Assembly: GCA_045539925.1 (NCBI GenBank)
Contig: JAZQGH010000145.1
Location: 1-64,000 of the forward strand
Length of the DNA stretch: 64,000 nt
Reading direction: 5' to 3'
From: SFWF01 sp045539925
Lineage (GTDB): Bacteria; Bacillota; Clostridia; Oscillospirales; Acutalibacteraceae
The stretch's first letter is position 1; every line of letters begins with the position of its first letter. Under the pieces are notes generated by a model. The model was not told the DNA's origin. It did no database searches and saw only the letters and a program-made list of their open reading frames with translations. Below, piece by piece: positions 23,739 to 33,168 of this stretch. A program made the position numbers and the translations under genes.

Positions 23739-24634
23739 TAAAAATAGTAAACCTCTTAAAAAAATTCGATAATTACAGCGCACTGGATTATGTAAACGCC
23801 GAGATCAAAGACGGCTGCATATACGGACTTGTAGGCTCTAACGGTTCGGGCAAATCTACGCTTTTGCGTATGCTTTCGGGTGTCTATTATCCCGACGGAG
23901 GCAGTGTTTCGGTAGACGGATATGCCGTATTCAATAATCCCGAGCTTAAATCCCGTATATTCTACCTGCCCGATACACCCTATTTCTTTAAAAACGCCAA
24001 CATAAACGAAATGGCAAACTTTTATGAGGGGCTTTACCCCAGCTTCGACCGTGAGCGTTTTGGTCACCTGACTTCGGTTTTCCCCATAAGCACTACCGAT
24101 AAGATAGACAATATGTCAAAGGGTATGCAGCGTCAGGCGGCACTTATGCTCGCACTCTCCACAAACCCTAAATATCTCCTTTTAGACGAGGCTTTTGACG
24201 GGCTTGATCCCGTTATGCGGAGTGTACTTAAATCTCTGCTTATTGACGGAATAGAAAACAGCGGAATGACCGCCATAATATCCTCCCATAATCTTCGTGA
24301 GCTTGAAGACCTTTGCGACCACGTTGCTCTCATCCACGCAGGAAAAATAATATTCAGCAACAGTCTCGAAGAGATAAGGGGCGGTGTTCATAAGGTTCAG
24401 GCGGCATTTAAAACACTTCCTCCCGAGATAAAACTTGCCTCTCTCGATATAGTTAAATGTGAGCGCACAGGCTCCCTTTTACAGATGATAATAAGGGGAG
24501 ACGAAGAGGAGATAATGAATACGATAAACTCTCAGGACCCGATTTTTGCTGAGATAATCGAGCCCACACTCGAAGAAATATTTATTTACGAAATGGAGGC
24601 AGTAGGCTATGACGTCCAGAACATCCTCGGTTAA
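23735..24634 (+). CDS. ABC transporter ATPase of the YtrB/BcrA type
   Basis: 299 residues. Walker A GSNGSGKST, a signature variant NMSKGMQRQAAL, Walker B LLLDEAFDGLDP and an H-loop SSHNLREL are present. The ~80-residue C-terminal tail after the nucleotide domain fits export-type ATPases. It pairs with the permease whose start lies 26 bases inside its 3' end. YtrA-controlled transporters usually respond to cell-wall antibiotics or envelope stress; that role is inferred here. Confidence 0.9.
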   Translation: MIKIVNLLKKFDNYSALDYVNAEIKDGCIYGLVGSNGSGKSTLLRMLSGVYYPDGGSVSVDGYAVFNNPELKSRIFYLPDTPYFFKNANINEMANFYEGLYPSFDRERFGHLTSVFPISTTDKIDNMSKGMQRQAALMLALSTNPKYLLLDEAFDGLDPVMRSVLKSLLIDGIENSGMTAIISSHNLRELEDLCDHVALIHAGKIIFSNSLEEIRGGVHKVQAAFKTLPPEIKLASLDIVKCERTGSLLQMIIRGDEEEIMNTINSQDPIFAEIIEPTLEEIFIYEMEAVGYDVQNILG

Positions 24635-26354
24635 TACCCGACCTGTACTTAACTTTTTCACCTTCACCCTTAAAAAGCAGATACCGCTTACATTGCTTAT
24701 CACTGCATTTTCATTTCTTATAATACCTGGTATGCTGATTCGCGATGTGCTATCCCATTTTGAGTGGGGGAGAAGTCCTTATGATATGGATGGAGATATG
24801 TTTTCTGCCTGGACTACCTTCACTCTTGGAGCAGGTGCGGTGCTTATGTTTATGCTTCTGCTTACTAACTTCGGTTTTCTGTTTTCAAAAAAGGCGGGAG
24901 ATGTCTTTCACGCATTACCTCTGACCCGAAATCAGATGCTGCTCACAAGGGGTTTAGCCTCTTTTATCGGTGGACTTTTTAACTTTAGCATCTGCTTCGC
25001 GGCAGTAAGCATAGTAAACTTTTTACCCTCGGTCAGCGGAGTACCCTTCGAGCTGGTTATAAAAGCCTTTCTGCTTGGAATACTCTACCTCTTTGCGCTA
25101 ACGGTGTTCAGCCTTTTGTTTGTCGTTTGCAGTGGTGGATATTTTGACACTCTCGTCGCCTTTGCGGCAGTAAACCTGTGTCCTGTCTTCATTGCAATGA
25201 TGCTGTTTTTTGTAACAGAGGACAGCACCGTAGGGCTGAGTGTCGACTACAACTACCTTATATATACCACTCCCATAGCATATATCTTCTTTAAGTATGC
25301 CTTTATGGGATACGTGTATACCCATCCTCAGTTGGTGGCTCCAATGGAAAGAACAACCGTCTGGACAGTTCTGGTAGTTGTGCTTTTGGCGGTACTGTGT
25401 ATTATTGCCACAGTAAAGCTTTTCAAGGTACGCAAGAGCGAAACGGCGGGAGAGGCATACTCCTTTAAATTCGTTCCGACAATAATAACCGTTCTGGTTT
25501 CAATGGTAGGCGGATTTTTTATAGCCGAGGTATTAAGCGGTTTTGATACAAACTTTAATATATTATTTTGGTTCTTCTTTATAGTTGGCGCATTGCTTTG
25601 CTCGGTAGCGGCAGGTGCCATAATAACAAGAGGCTTCAAAACTGTAAAGTCATCCTTCTTAAAGGGTGCGGTAGCCGTTATCCTTATGATAGCTTTGGTG
25701 ATAACTACCATATTTGTAGGCTCTGCGGCAGAAAGCCGTGTGCCTAAAGCCGAGCAAATAAAGAAGATATATCTTAACTACGATAAGTCTGTCGAGTTTA
25801 CCGACAACTTCGATATTGTGCTCGACCTTCATAAAGGGATAACCGAAAACATTAAAAACGATAAGACGGGCGGAGAGACTTCCGCATTTTTAAACAATAT
25901 TAACGACATTAGAATAACCTATGTTCTTAATGATTCGGTGGAGATAAAGCGTGATTACTGGCAGGGCAGACCTAATATGGATAATCTCTATCCTCAGCTT
26001 CTCGCCCTTATGAAGAGTGATGAGTATTTTCAGAAGTATGAGGACTGTGTTAGTCCCAACGGTCTGAGCGTACAGGTACGGCTGATGGGCGATAAATACG
26101 GATATACCAATATGGTTTATGACGATGGAATTGCAGACCTTACTAAAGAACAGGCTAAAGAGTTTATAGAACTCTTCAAGAAAGAAGTCAAGGCAGCTGA
26201 TCTAAGCGTGTTTGATGAAAACTGCTATGTGGTATATATTAGCGGAATTGATTATAAGGAACTGTTCATACCCCACTCGTTTACACAGACTATGGACTAT
26301 ATAGGTCCGCTACTCGCGCCTGAGGATGAATACTATAAATCTCTAGGCAAATAA
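24609..26354 (+). CDS. ABC-2-type membrane permease of the Ytr-like exporter
   Basis: 581 residues. About eight hydrophobic segments lie in the first ~365 residues (pairs near 25-40, 75-95, 120-145, 150-185, 190-200, 250-275, 290-350), including a GFLFSKKAGDVFHALPLTR loop typical of this permease group. The C-terminal ~215 residues form a soluble, probably extracytoplasmic domain (from about SAAESRVPKAEQIKK). Ribosome site GGAGG inside the ATPase gene. Confidence 0.85.
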   Translation: MTSRTSSVNTRPVLNFFTFTLKKQIPLTLLITAFSFLIIPGMLIRDVLSHFEWGRSPYDMDGDMFSAWTTFTLGAGAVLMFMLLLTNFGFLFSKKAGDVFHALPLTRNQMLLTRGLASFIGGLFNFSICFAAVSIVNFLPSVSGVPFELVIKAFLLGILYLFALTVFSLLFVVCSGGYFDTLVAFAAVNLCPVFIAMMLFFVTEDSTVGLSVDYNYLIYTTPIAYIFFKYAFMGYVYTHPQLVAPMERTTVWTVLVVVLLAVLCIIATVKLFKVRKSETAGEAYSFKFVPTIITVLVSMVGGFFIAEVLSGFDTNFNILFWFFFIVGALLCSVAAGAIITRGFKTVKSSFLKGAVAVILMIALVITTIFVGSAAESRVPKAEQIKKIYLNYDKSVEFTDNFDIVLDLHKGITENIKNDKTGGETSAFLNNINDIRITYVLNDSVEIKRDYWQGRPNMDNLYPQLLALMKSDEYFQKYEDCVSPNGLSVQVRLMGDKYGYTNMVYDDGIADLTKEQAKEFIELFKKEVKAADLSVFDENCYVVYISGIDYKELFIPHSFTQTMDYIGPLLAPEDEYYKSLGK

Positions 26355-26357
26355 CTT

Positions 26358-26394
26358 AAAAGCCTTGTTAACTTATCGTTGACAAGGCTTTTTT
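26358..26394 (+). terminator. Terminator of the Ytr-like operon
   Basis: AAAAGCCTTGT (26358-26368) pairs with ACAAGGCTTTT (26382-26392), then TTTA. Confidence 0.85.
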
Positions 26395-26406
26395 ATGTGT
26401 TAAAAT
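26379..26406 (+). promoter_or_regulatory. Promoter overlapping the terminator, for bioY-birA
   Basis: TTGACA (26379-26384) lies in the terminator hairpin; 16 bases on is TAAAAT (26401-26406). The start codon is only ~15 bases further, so the leader is very short. Confidence 0.55.
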
Positions 26407-26421
26407 TAGTTTGGTGATATT

Positions 26422-27702
26422 TTGTATAAAAATAAGCTTATAAACCTCTCTCTTTCCGCGCTTTTTACCGCGGTCATAGTAGTATGTGGACTGATAACCG
26501 TCCCTGCGCCCGTACCCTTCACCCTGCAAACGCTGGGTGTATTTGCTGCAACCCTTTTTCTTGGTTCAAAGGGCGGCTTTTTGTCGGTTTTGGCATATAT
26601 TTTGCTGGGTGCTGTGGGTATGCCTGTTTTTTCGGGATTTCTGGGCGGTGTAGGGGTCCTTTTCGGCCCTACGGGAGGCTATATTTTAGGTTTTTTGTTT
26701 ATACCGCTGACAACAGGACTGCTTTGTAGGTTCTTTTCAAAAAAAGGAAAGACAGTATACTGTTTTATCGGACTTATCCTTTGCTATGTTATGGGTAGTG
26801 TATGGTATGCCCTTTATACCGATGCCAATTCGTTTTTGACGGTGCTGACGGTGGGGGTTATCCCCTTTATTCTGCCCGATGTTGTAAAGCTTTTGTTAGC
26901 GGCAAAAATTTCGCAACTTTTAAGTGCCGCAACCGAAAGGTTTATCGGCGACACAGGAAAACTGAGTAGACACCGCATACGCAGAAGACTGAGTGAAGAA
27001 ATCAGCGTTTTCACCTATGAAGAAATAGATTCCACTAATACCGAGGCGGTGCGAAAAATCCGAGAAGGAACAAGACTTCCTGCACTTTTTGTTGCCGAAA
27101 AGCAAACCGCAGGCAGAGGAAGAAGAGGAAGGAGCTTTTATTCTTTAGGCGGAGTTTATATGACTTTAGCACTGCCCTCGTCAGAGGAGTTTGATGCTGT
27201 GCGACTTACCACCAAGGTAGCTGTAGCAGTGGCCGAGGCCATCGAAGAACTGACGGGTAAAAATGTTGGTATAAAATGGGTAAACGACATATACCTTGAC
27301 AATAAAAAGATATGCGGCATCCTCTGTGAGGCTGTAACCGACCCCGAAAACGGTACAACCATAGGTCATATCGTCGGAGTGGGTGTAAATCTCAATGTAA
27401 AAGATTTTCCCGACGAGCTTCTCGATATTGCGGGCAGCCTAGAGTGTAGCAGACTTTCAGGGGAACTGCTTGCGGCAAAAATCACCGAAGAATTATTTAA
27501 GTATCTCAGAGACGGTCAGGAGTATATCGCCTCTTATAAAAAACGCTCTATCGTTATCGGAAAAGAAATACGCTACATAAAAAACGGCACTGAATATACA
27601 GCAAAAGCCCTCGATATAGACCAAAACGGAGGGCTTTTAGTAGAAAATCCTCAGGGTACAGAGCTTCTCACCAGCGGGGAGATAAGCTTAAGGCTAAAAT
27701 AA
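26422..27702 (+). CDS. BioY biotin transporter fused to BirA biotin-protein ligase
   Basis: 426 residues in one unbroken frame. Residues 1-~170 are BioY, the biotin-binding S component of ECF transporters: six membrane segments, VPFTLQTLGVFAATL, and the FGPTGGYILGF loop. Residues ~194-426 are the BirA catalytic and C-terminal domains with STNTEA, GRGRRGR (231-237), and KWVNDIYLDNKKICGIL (285-301). The BirA N-terminal DNA-binding domain is absent and the membrane domain takes its place. Such a protein could import biotin and attach it to carboxylases at the membrane. Start is a TTG with GGTGA upstream. Confidence 0.92.
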   Translation: MYKNKLINLSLSALFTAVIVVCGLITVPAPVPFTLQTLGVFAATLFLGSKGGFLSVLAYILLGAVGMPVFSGFLGGVGVLFGPTGGYILGFLFIPLTTGLLCRFFSKKGKTVYCFIGLILCYVMGSVWYALYTDANSFLTVLTVGVIPFILPDVVKLLLAAKISQLLSAATERFIGDTGKLSRHRIRRRLSEEISVFTYEEIDSTNTEAVRKIREGTRLPALFVAEKQTAGRGRRGRSFYSLGGVYMTLALPSSEEFDAVRLTTKVAVAVAEAIEELTGKNVGIKWVNDIYLDNKKICGILCEAVTDPENGTTIGHIVGVGVNLNVKDFPDELLDIAGSLECSRLSGELLAAKITEELFKYLRDGQEYIASYKKRSIVIGKEIRYIKNGTEYTAKALDIDQNGGLLVENPQGTELLTSGEISLRLK

Positions 27703-27704
27703 AG

Positions 27705-27768
27705 ATCACTGATTTAGGTGACAGGCATTATAATGCAAGGTCGCTTTGAATCAGTGATTTATTATTTT
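27705..27768. terminator. Bidirectional terminator
   Basis: ATCACTGATT (27705-27714) pairs with AATCAGTGAT (27749-27758), with an inner GCATTATAATGC palindrome and T-rich tail. It separates convergent genes. Confidence 0.75.
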
Positions 27769-27776
27769 ATAAGGCT

Positions 27777-28565
27777 TTATACCTCTTTTTTAAGCTTTGG
27801 TATAAACTTTTCTGCAAACCTGCCCTTACCACGGTTTTTGATGTAAAAAAATCCAATAACGCTAAAAATTACCGCCCCAATAAAATTAACCAGCAGGTCC
27901 TTCATTGTGTCGAAAAGCCCGATGTCTATATAACCCTCAACATCAATTAGCTTTCCGTTTACAGAGAGGCTCTGAATGTCTTCAATGCGTACGGTTTTAT
28001 TAGAATTTGTCGGGTCAAGCACTATACTGGCGATAGAATTTAAAATATGGTCCTTTTGCATATCGGTCTTTAAAAACACGTCACAGCCAAACTCGAAAAA
28101 CTCCCAGAATACGCCTATCGTCATCGAAAAGCAAAAGGCTACGATGGCTACAAAAAAGGGAGAAAGCTGAAATTTTATTTTTTCGTTCTGATTTAAAAGG
28201 TCTACAAGGGCGAAGCCTACTGCGGCGCATAAAAATCCGTTTACGGTGTGAAGCAGAGTATCCCAGTGGGGTATACGCACATAAAAATATGCAAGTTCTC
28301 CTAAAATCTCGGCGGCAAATATAAAAAGCAGCACGATTATTTCCAGTGTGGAGGGCAGTTCCAGCTTGAAGGTCTTCTCCACAAAAGAGGGAATAAGGAA
28401 TAAGATCAAAGACAGACCGCAGATGTAGGCGGTCTCAAAATCTTTCCTGAATAATGCAACCACCAGTGCGGCAATCACGATAATGCGCAGTATAACATAT
28501 ACCGCAAAGGTGATTTTGTTAGTCTTTATGTTGTTTTTTATTTCTTTAAGTGTATCGGTTAACAT
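27777..28565 (-). CDS. YjdF-like (DUF2238) integral membrane protein
   Basis: 262 residues from the ATG at 28565; the GAGGTGG ribosome site overlaps an earlier ATG at 28580, which is therefore not the start. About seven membrane segments. The conserved block HWDTLLHTVNGFLCAAVGF and a WEFFEFGCD motif are those of the YjdF/DUF2238 group. Function of the group is not established. An extracytoplasmic insert of ~55 residues lies before the last segment. Confidence 0.8.
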   Translation of the reverse strand: MLTDTLKEIKNNIKTNKITFAVYVILRIIVIAALVVALFRKDFETAYICGLSLILFLIPSFVEKTFKLELPSTLEIIVLLFIFAAEILGELAYFYVRIPHWDTLLHTVNGFLCAAVGFALVDLLNQNEKIKFQLSPFFVAIVAFCFSMTIGVFWEFFEFGCDVFLKTDMQKDHILNSIASIVLDPTNSNKTVRIEDIQSLSVNGKLIDVEGYIDIGLFDTMKDLLVNFIGAVIFSVIGFFYIKNRGKGRFAEKFIPKLKKEV

Positions 28566-28620
28566 TGTTTTCCACCTCATATAAAAGGTAACGCCCCTTT
28601 GTTAAGTGAGTATTAACAAC

Positions 28621-28649
28621 TTGATATAAATGTGTAAATTTGATATAAT
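28621..28649 (+). promoter_or_regulatory. Promoter of queH
   Basis: TTGATA (28621-28626), 17 bases, TATAAT (28644-28649). Confidence 0.75.
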
Positions 28650-28670
28650 ATACTAAAATCCATAAAAGGG

Positions 28671-29315
28671 GTGAGCAAACTGAAACAGAATTTTTCTCTT
28701 ATGACCGAGGCAGAAATAGAAAAGATAAAACAAAGCGGCTCAAAACCGTCTCTCCTGCTTCATGTCTGTTGCGCCCCCTGCTCAAGCTATGTGCTCGAAT
28801 ATTTAAGCTCGTATTTTAGTATTACCCTTTATTACTATAATCCCAACATTTCCCCCGAAAGTGAGTATCTTTTCCGTTTGGAAGAGCTAAGGAGACTGCT
28901 TAGCGAGTTTTCGGCAGGAAAGGATGTTAATATTCTACCCTGCGAGTATGACCCTCTTAGCTTTATAAATATTGCAAAGGGTCTTGAAGATCTGCCCGAG
29001 GGAGGAGAGCGGTGCAAAAAATGTTATCATCTCCGCCTTGAAAAAACAGCACAGGCGGCTAAAGAAAAACAGTTTGATTATTTTACTACAACCCTTTCTA
29101 TCAGCCCCTATAAAAATGCACAGTGGCTTAATGATATCGGAGCAGAGCTTTCAAAGGAATATGCGGTGCAGTACCTGTTTTCCGACTTTAAAAAGAAAAA
29201 CGGATACAAACGCTCTATAGAGCTTTCAAAGGAATATGATCTTTACAGGCAAGACTACTGCGGATGCGCCTACTCCAAGCGACAGGCTATGCTTGAAAAA
29301 AATGAGCATAAGTGA
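28671..29315 (+). CDS. queH: QueH-type epoxyqueuosine reductase
   Basis: 214 residues. The QueH/DUF208 cysteines are all present: HVCCAPCSSY near residue 31, ERCKKCYHLR near 120, and DYCGCAYSKR near 201. YYYNPNISPESEY and TTLSISPYKN are family landmarks. The enzyme carries out the last step of queuosine formation in tRNA wobble position 34. The frame opens with GTG directly behind AAAAGGG; the precise start is uncertain by a few codons. Confidence 0.93.
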   Translation: MSKLKQNFSLMTEAEIEKIKQSGSKPSLLLHVCCAPCSSYVLEYLSSYFSITLYYYNPNISPESEYLFRLEELRRLLSEFSAGKDVNILPCEYDPLSFINIAKGLEDLPEGGERCKKCYHLRLEKTAQAAKEKQFDYFTTTLSISPYKNAQWLNDIGAELSKEYAVQYLFSDFKKKNGYKRSIELSKEYDLYRQDYCGCAYSKRQAMLEKNEHK

Positions 29316-29369
29316 TATAATTATATGAGGTTTTAAAAAATCAATTCCCCTCGGAGGTATTGTTACAAT

Positions 29370-30176
29370 ATGAAACGCTTTTTTGCAGATATAAAAAAGT
29401 ATAAAAATTATGTAGGCTATTCGGCAAAGTCAGAGCTTAAGGCCGAAGTAGCAGGCTCCTTTTTAAGTTGGCTGTGGTGGTTTTTAGATCCGCTGCTTTA
29501 TATGCTTGTTTATTCTTTTATTGCTATTCTTATTTTCGGTAAAGGGGAGCCTCACTTTGCAGTTTTTGTTTTCACAGGTCTTAATGTTTGGCAGTTTTTC
29601 AGCAAATCGGTAAAAACCAGTGTAAAACTTATTGTCAGCAACAAGGGTATAGTTACCAAGGTATATATGCCTAAGCATATGTTTATTATTCAGAAAATGG
29701 GTGTATACGGCTTTAAAATGTTTGTATCCTTCCTGCTTACTGCAGTATTCCTTATAGTAGACGGTGTCTTTTTCGAGCCTGTGCAGATACATCTTTATAT
29801 TCTGTGGATAATCCCTCTGTTTGCACTGCTCTTTGTAGGCACCTTTGCGGTATGCCTTCTTGTGATGCACTTCGGCGTTTTTGTAGAGGACCTTTCAAAT
29901 GTGATAACTGTTGTGCTGCAACTGGGATTTTATGTTTCGGGTGTATTCTACTCTCTCGAAAACCGTCTTACAGGTCAGTATGCACTGCTCGGTAAAATCC
30001 TGACAAACTGCAACCCCCTTGCCCTTATTATGACCGATATGCGAAGTGTTATCTTCGGTGACGGAAGTATGCACTATATGGCACTTGTGGTCTGGTCTCT
30101 GCTTTCGGTAGCCGTAGCCTGTATTGGTATAAGAACGATATATAAGTTCGAAAACAGCTATGTTAAAATCATTTAA
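29370..30176 (+). CDS. tagG: TagG/Wzm-type ABC-2 polysaccharide export permease
   Basis: 268 residues with six membrane segments and the ABC-2 pattern (AGSFLSWLWWFLDPLLYMLVY near the N terminus, FYVSGVFYSLE, NPLALIM near the end). It would export an undecaprenyl-linked polymer with the ATPase encoded next. Ribosome site CGGAGG. It heads the surface-polymer operon 29.4-35.8 kb. Confidence 0.9.
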   Translation: MKRFFADIKKYKNYVGYSAKSELKAEVAGSFLSWLWWFLDPLLYMLVYSFIAILIFGKGEPHFAVFVFTGLNVWQFFSKSVKTSVKLIVSNKGIVTKVYMPKHMFIIQKMGVYGFKMFVSFLLTAVFLIVDGVFFEPVQIHLYILWIIPLFALLFVGTFAVCLLVMHFGVFVEDLSNVITVVLQLGFYVSGVFYSLENRLTGQYALLGKILTNCNPLALIMTDMRSVIFGDGSMHYMALVVWSLLSVAVACIGIRTIYKFENSYVKII

Positions 30177-30189
30177 GGAGGAAAACCAA

Positions 30190-30924
30190 ATGGCAGAATC
30201 TGTAATCTCGGTCAAAGACGTCAAGATAAGATATAGATTTCTTAAAAAGGTATCTATAATAAAGTCTATGTTTTCCTTCAAAAAGCTTAACAAGGCAGAA
30301 TATTTTGAGGCGGTAAAGGGTGTTTCCTTTGAGGTCGAAAAGGGACAAATACTTGGTATAGTGGGTAAAAACGGAAGCGGAAAATCCACAATGCTTAAGG
30401 CTATAGCAGGTATTTTTTCTCCCGACGAGGGCGAAATAGACCTTCACGGACATTCAGTGTCCCTGCTTTCCATCGGCGTAGGCTTTGTAACCTCTCTTAC
30501 AGGCAGGGAAAATATATACCTTTCGGGAATGCTCCTTGGATTTACGAAGGAAAAAATTGACGAAAAGCTGGACGAGATAATCGAGTTTTCAGAGCTTGGA
30601 GAGTTTATCGATCGTCCTGTAAAAACCTATTCAAGCGGTATGTATTCCAAACTTGCCTTTTCTATAACCGCTATACTCGAAACCGAAATAATGCTTATAG
30701 ACGAGGTGCTCAGCGTCGGTGACGCAAGGTTCAAGAAAAAGAGCTTTGAAAAAATGAAGAGCCTTATAGAAGATCGAAACAGAACAGTTGTCATAGTCTC
30801 CCACAGCACCGAAACCCTGCAGAAGCTGTGTGATAATATTCTCTGGCTGCACGAGGGAAACATCAAAATGATGGGCCCCGTGTCAGAGGTGCTTCCCGCC
30901 TATAACGATTTTATGGCAAAATAG
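30190..30924 (+). CDS. tagH: TagH/Wzt-type polysaccharide export ATPase
   Basis: 244 residues from the ATG at 30190 behind AAGGAGG; a longer frame starts inside the permease gene. Walker A GKNGSGKST, signature YSSGMYSKLAF and Walker B IMLIDEVLSVGD match Wzt/TagH ATPases. No C-terminal polymer-binding extension follows, so the substrate is probably recognised by the permease, as in TagGH. Confidence 0.92.
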   Translation: MAESVISVKDVKIRYRFLKKVSIIKSMFSFKKLNKAEYFEAVKGVSFEVEKGQILGIVGKNGSGKSTMLKAIAGIFSPDEGEIDLHGHSVSLLSIGVGFVTSLTGRENIYLSGMLLGFTKEKIDEKLDEIIEFSELGEFIDRPVKTYSSGMYSKLAFSITAILETEIMLIDEVLSVGDARFKKKSFEKMKSLIEDRNRTVVIVSHSTETLQKLCDNILWLHEGNIKMMGPVSEVLPAYNDFMAK

Positions 30925-30927
30925 GTT

Positions 30928-32130
30928 ATGAAAAAGTTTTTCGAGAAGTTCAAAAAGGTAAAGCTTATAGATGTGCTGCATATATTTTTGTTTTTAGCAG
31001 CACTGCCTATAGCCCTTATTTATCGTACAAAGCGTAAGGATTTGTGGCTTTTTTGCGACAACGGAACAGAAGCGTCAGATAACGGTTTTGTGCTTTTTAA
31101 ATATGTTTGTCAGCACCATCCTGAGCAGGACTGCGTCTATGCGGTTTATAGAAGCAGTATCGATTTTGATAAGGTAAAAAATACGGGACGTGTGGTAGAA
31201 TACGGTAGTTTTCGTCATTGGGTGCTTTATCTTACCGCAAAGGTTAATATAAGTTCGCAAAAGGGCGGTAAGCCTAATTATGCTGTATGTAATCTTTTAG
31301 AGGTCTATGGCATACTTAAAAACAACAGAGTATTTGTGCAGCACGGCGTTATCCTCACCGATATAGAGTTTTTGTATTTTGAGAATACAAAAATGAGTAT
31401 GTTCGTCACCAGTACACAGCGTGAGTGGGAGTATGTAAACGGACATTACGGCTACCCCGAGGGTGTGGTAAGGCTTCTCGGTTTGCCCCGTTTTGACGGT
31501 CTGCACGGTCTGCAATGCAACAAGGGACAGATTCTTATAATGCCCACCTGGCGTGAGTGGCTGGGGGAGGCGGCGCTTTCAAAGAACCTGCAAAAGGATA
31601 TTAAGAATTTCACCAACACCAAGTATTATAAAAAGTGGAGCGCACTTTTACATAGTCCAAAGCTTCGCGAGGTTTGCGAAAAATACGGATGCGAGGTGCT
31701 TTTCTATCTGCACCGCGATGCGCAGCGTTTTGCCGACTGCTTTAAAACCGATAACCCCTATGTTACGGTCTGCAAATATCCCGAGTATACAGCGGGTCAG
31801 CTTTTGAGGTCTGCCGCTTTTATGGTCACCGACTTTTCAAGCGTTCAGGCGGATTTCGCCTATATGAAAAAACCTCTTTGTTATTTTCATTTCGATTATG
31901 ATGAGTATTCCGAAAAGCATTATCATAAGGCATATTTCAACTATGAAAAGGACGGCTTCGGTCCCGTGTTCGAAAATGAACACGAGCTGGCAGAGTATAT
32001 AGAAAAATCTGCCCAAAACGGATTTTCGGTATCAGAGCCGTATAGTACACGACATAAAGATTTTTTCACTCTCTATGATAGAGAAAACAGTAAACGTTGC
32101 TTTGATGCAATAAAGGAAAAATGGAGTTGA
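30928..32130 (+). CDS. CDP-glycerol glycerophosphotransferase family enzyme (TagB/TagF-like)
   Basis: 400 residues of the Glyphos_transf fold. Landmarks are FVQHGVILTDIE, the second-half acid TDFSSVQADFAYMKKPL, and a Tyr-rich end. A short hydrophobic/basic N-terminal stretch (ALPIALIYRTKRK) would hold it to the membrane. Such enzymes add glycerol- or ribitol-phosphate to lipid-linked acceptors. It follows tagH by three bases. Confidence 0.87.
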   Translation: MKKFFEKFKKVKLIDVLHIFLFLAALPIALIYRTKRKDLWLFCDNGTEASDNGFVLFKYVCQHHPEQDCVYAVYRSSIDFDKVKNTGRVVEYGSFRHWVLYLTAKVNISSQKGGKPNYAVCNLLEVYGILKNNRVFVQHGVILTDIEFLYFENTKMSMFVTSTQREWEYVNGHYGYPEGVVRLLGLPRFDGLHGLQCNKGQILIMPTWREWLGEAALSKNLQKDIKNFTNTKYYKKWSALLHSPKLREVCEKYGCEVLFYLHRDAQRFADCFKTDNPYVTVCKYPEYTAGQLLRSAAFMVTDFSSVQADFAYMKKPLCYFHFDYDEYSEKHYHKAYFNYEKDGFGPVFENEHELAEYIEKSAQNGFSVSEPYSTRHKDFFTLYDRENSKRCFDAIKEKWS

Positions 32131-32134
32131 CCCT

Positions 32135-33145
32135 ATGAGCTTCCCTACTACAAAGCCTATAGATTTTGTTATAATATGGGTGGATGGAAACGACCCCGAG
32201 TGGCGTTTGGAAAAAGCTAAATACGACGGCAGTGTTGTAACCGCCTCCAACAGTGAGGTGCGCTACCGCGACTGGGATAACCTGCAGTTTTGGTTTCGCG
32301 GAGTGGAGAAGTTTGCACCGTGGGTCAATAAGATACACTTTGTAACCTGGGGACATTTACCCCAGTGGCTTGATACAAGAAACCCTAAGCTCAATATAGT
32401 CAGGCATACAGATTTTATCCCCAAAGAGTATCTTCCGACATTTAGTTCTCACACTATCGAGCTTAATCTCCACCGCATAGAGGGTCTCAGCGAGCAGTTT
32501 GTATACTTTAATGACGATATTTTTCTGACAGCCCCCGTCACACCCGAAGATTTCTTTAAAAACGGAAAGCCCTGCGATACGGTAGCTCAGGACTGTATCT
32601 TCTTCGGCAAGGACAGTGCAGGCTCCTTTAACGGTGCCGATGTTACGGTTGTTAATGCTCATTTCAGTAAAAAACAGGCTATAAAAAATAATTTAGGTCT
32701 GTGGTTCAACCCTAAAAACGGAATCAGAAATATTATCAGGACAACCCTTTTGATGCCTTGGCAGTGGTTCCCCGGTTTTTATTATCAGCACACCGCAAAC
32801 GGATTTTTAAAATCGGTTCTCAGCGAGGTGTGGAAGGCAGAGCCCGAAATACTCGGTGAGACCTGCTCCCATAAGTTTCGCAAAAGCGGAGATGTGAACC
32901 AATGGGTCTTCAAATTCTGGCAGATGGCAAAGGGCGAGGTTGCAGTGAGAAGTGACAAATTTTCTTACTGCTACCATATAAAAGAGACCAATTTTGCGGC
33001 TCTTCTCAGGGATATTCCCTCAAAGAGGAGAAAAATGCTCTGCATAAACGATACCGCCAGAACGATAGATTTCGAGAATAAAAAACAACAGGTAAAGGAA
33101 GCCTTTGATAAACTACTTCCCGACAGATCCGCTTTTGAAAAATAA
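32135..33145 (+). CDS. Stealth-family sugar-1-phosphate transferase
   Basis: 336 residues. The Stealth conserved regions appear in order: CR1 DFVIIWVDGNDPEW (about 10-23), CR2 RYRDWDNLQFWFRGVEKFAP with FVTWGHLPQWL, a FVYFNDDIFL core, CR3 SHKFRKSGDVNQW and CR4. Stealth proteins transfer hexose-1-phosphate units in capsule synthesis. Together with the CDP-glycerol enzymes this suggests a polymer with phosphodiester links. Confidence 0.93.
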   Translation: MSFPTTKPIDFVIIWVDGNDPEWRLEKAKYDGSVVTASNSEVRYRDWDNLQFWFRGVEKFAPWVNKIHFVTWGHLPQWLDTRNPKLNIVRHTDFIPKEYLPTFSSHTIELNLHRIEGLSEQFVYFNDDIFLTAPVTPEDFFKNGKPCDTVAQDCIFFGKDSAGSFNGADVTVVNAHFSKKQAIKNNLGLWFNPKNGIRNIIRTTLLMPWQWFPGFYYQHTANGFLKSVLSEVWKAEPEILGETCSHKFRKSGDVNQWVFKFWQMAKGEVAVRSDKFSYCYHIKETNFAALLRDIPSKRRKMLCINDTARTIDFENKKQQVKEAFDKLLPDRSAFEK

Positions 33146-33168
33146 CGACGCTTCAAGGAGATTGCGAA

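Noticed and set aside
26930..27000. BioY-BirA fusion as a sequencing frameshift
   Set aside because: The frame is unbroken, there is no start codon with a ribosome site for a separate BirA, and the linker is ordinary charged sequence. Reads should still be checked.
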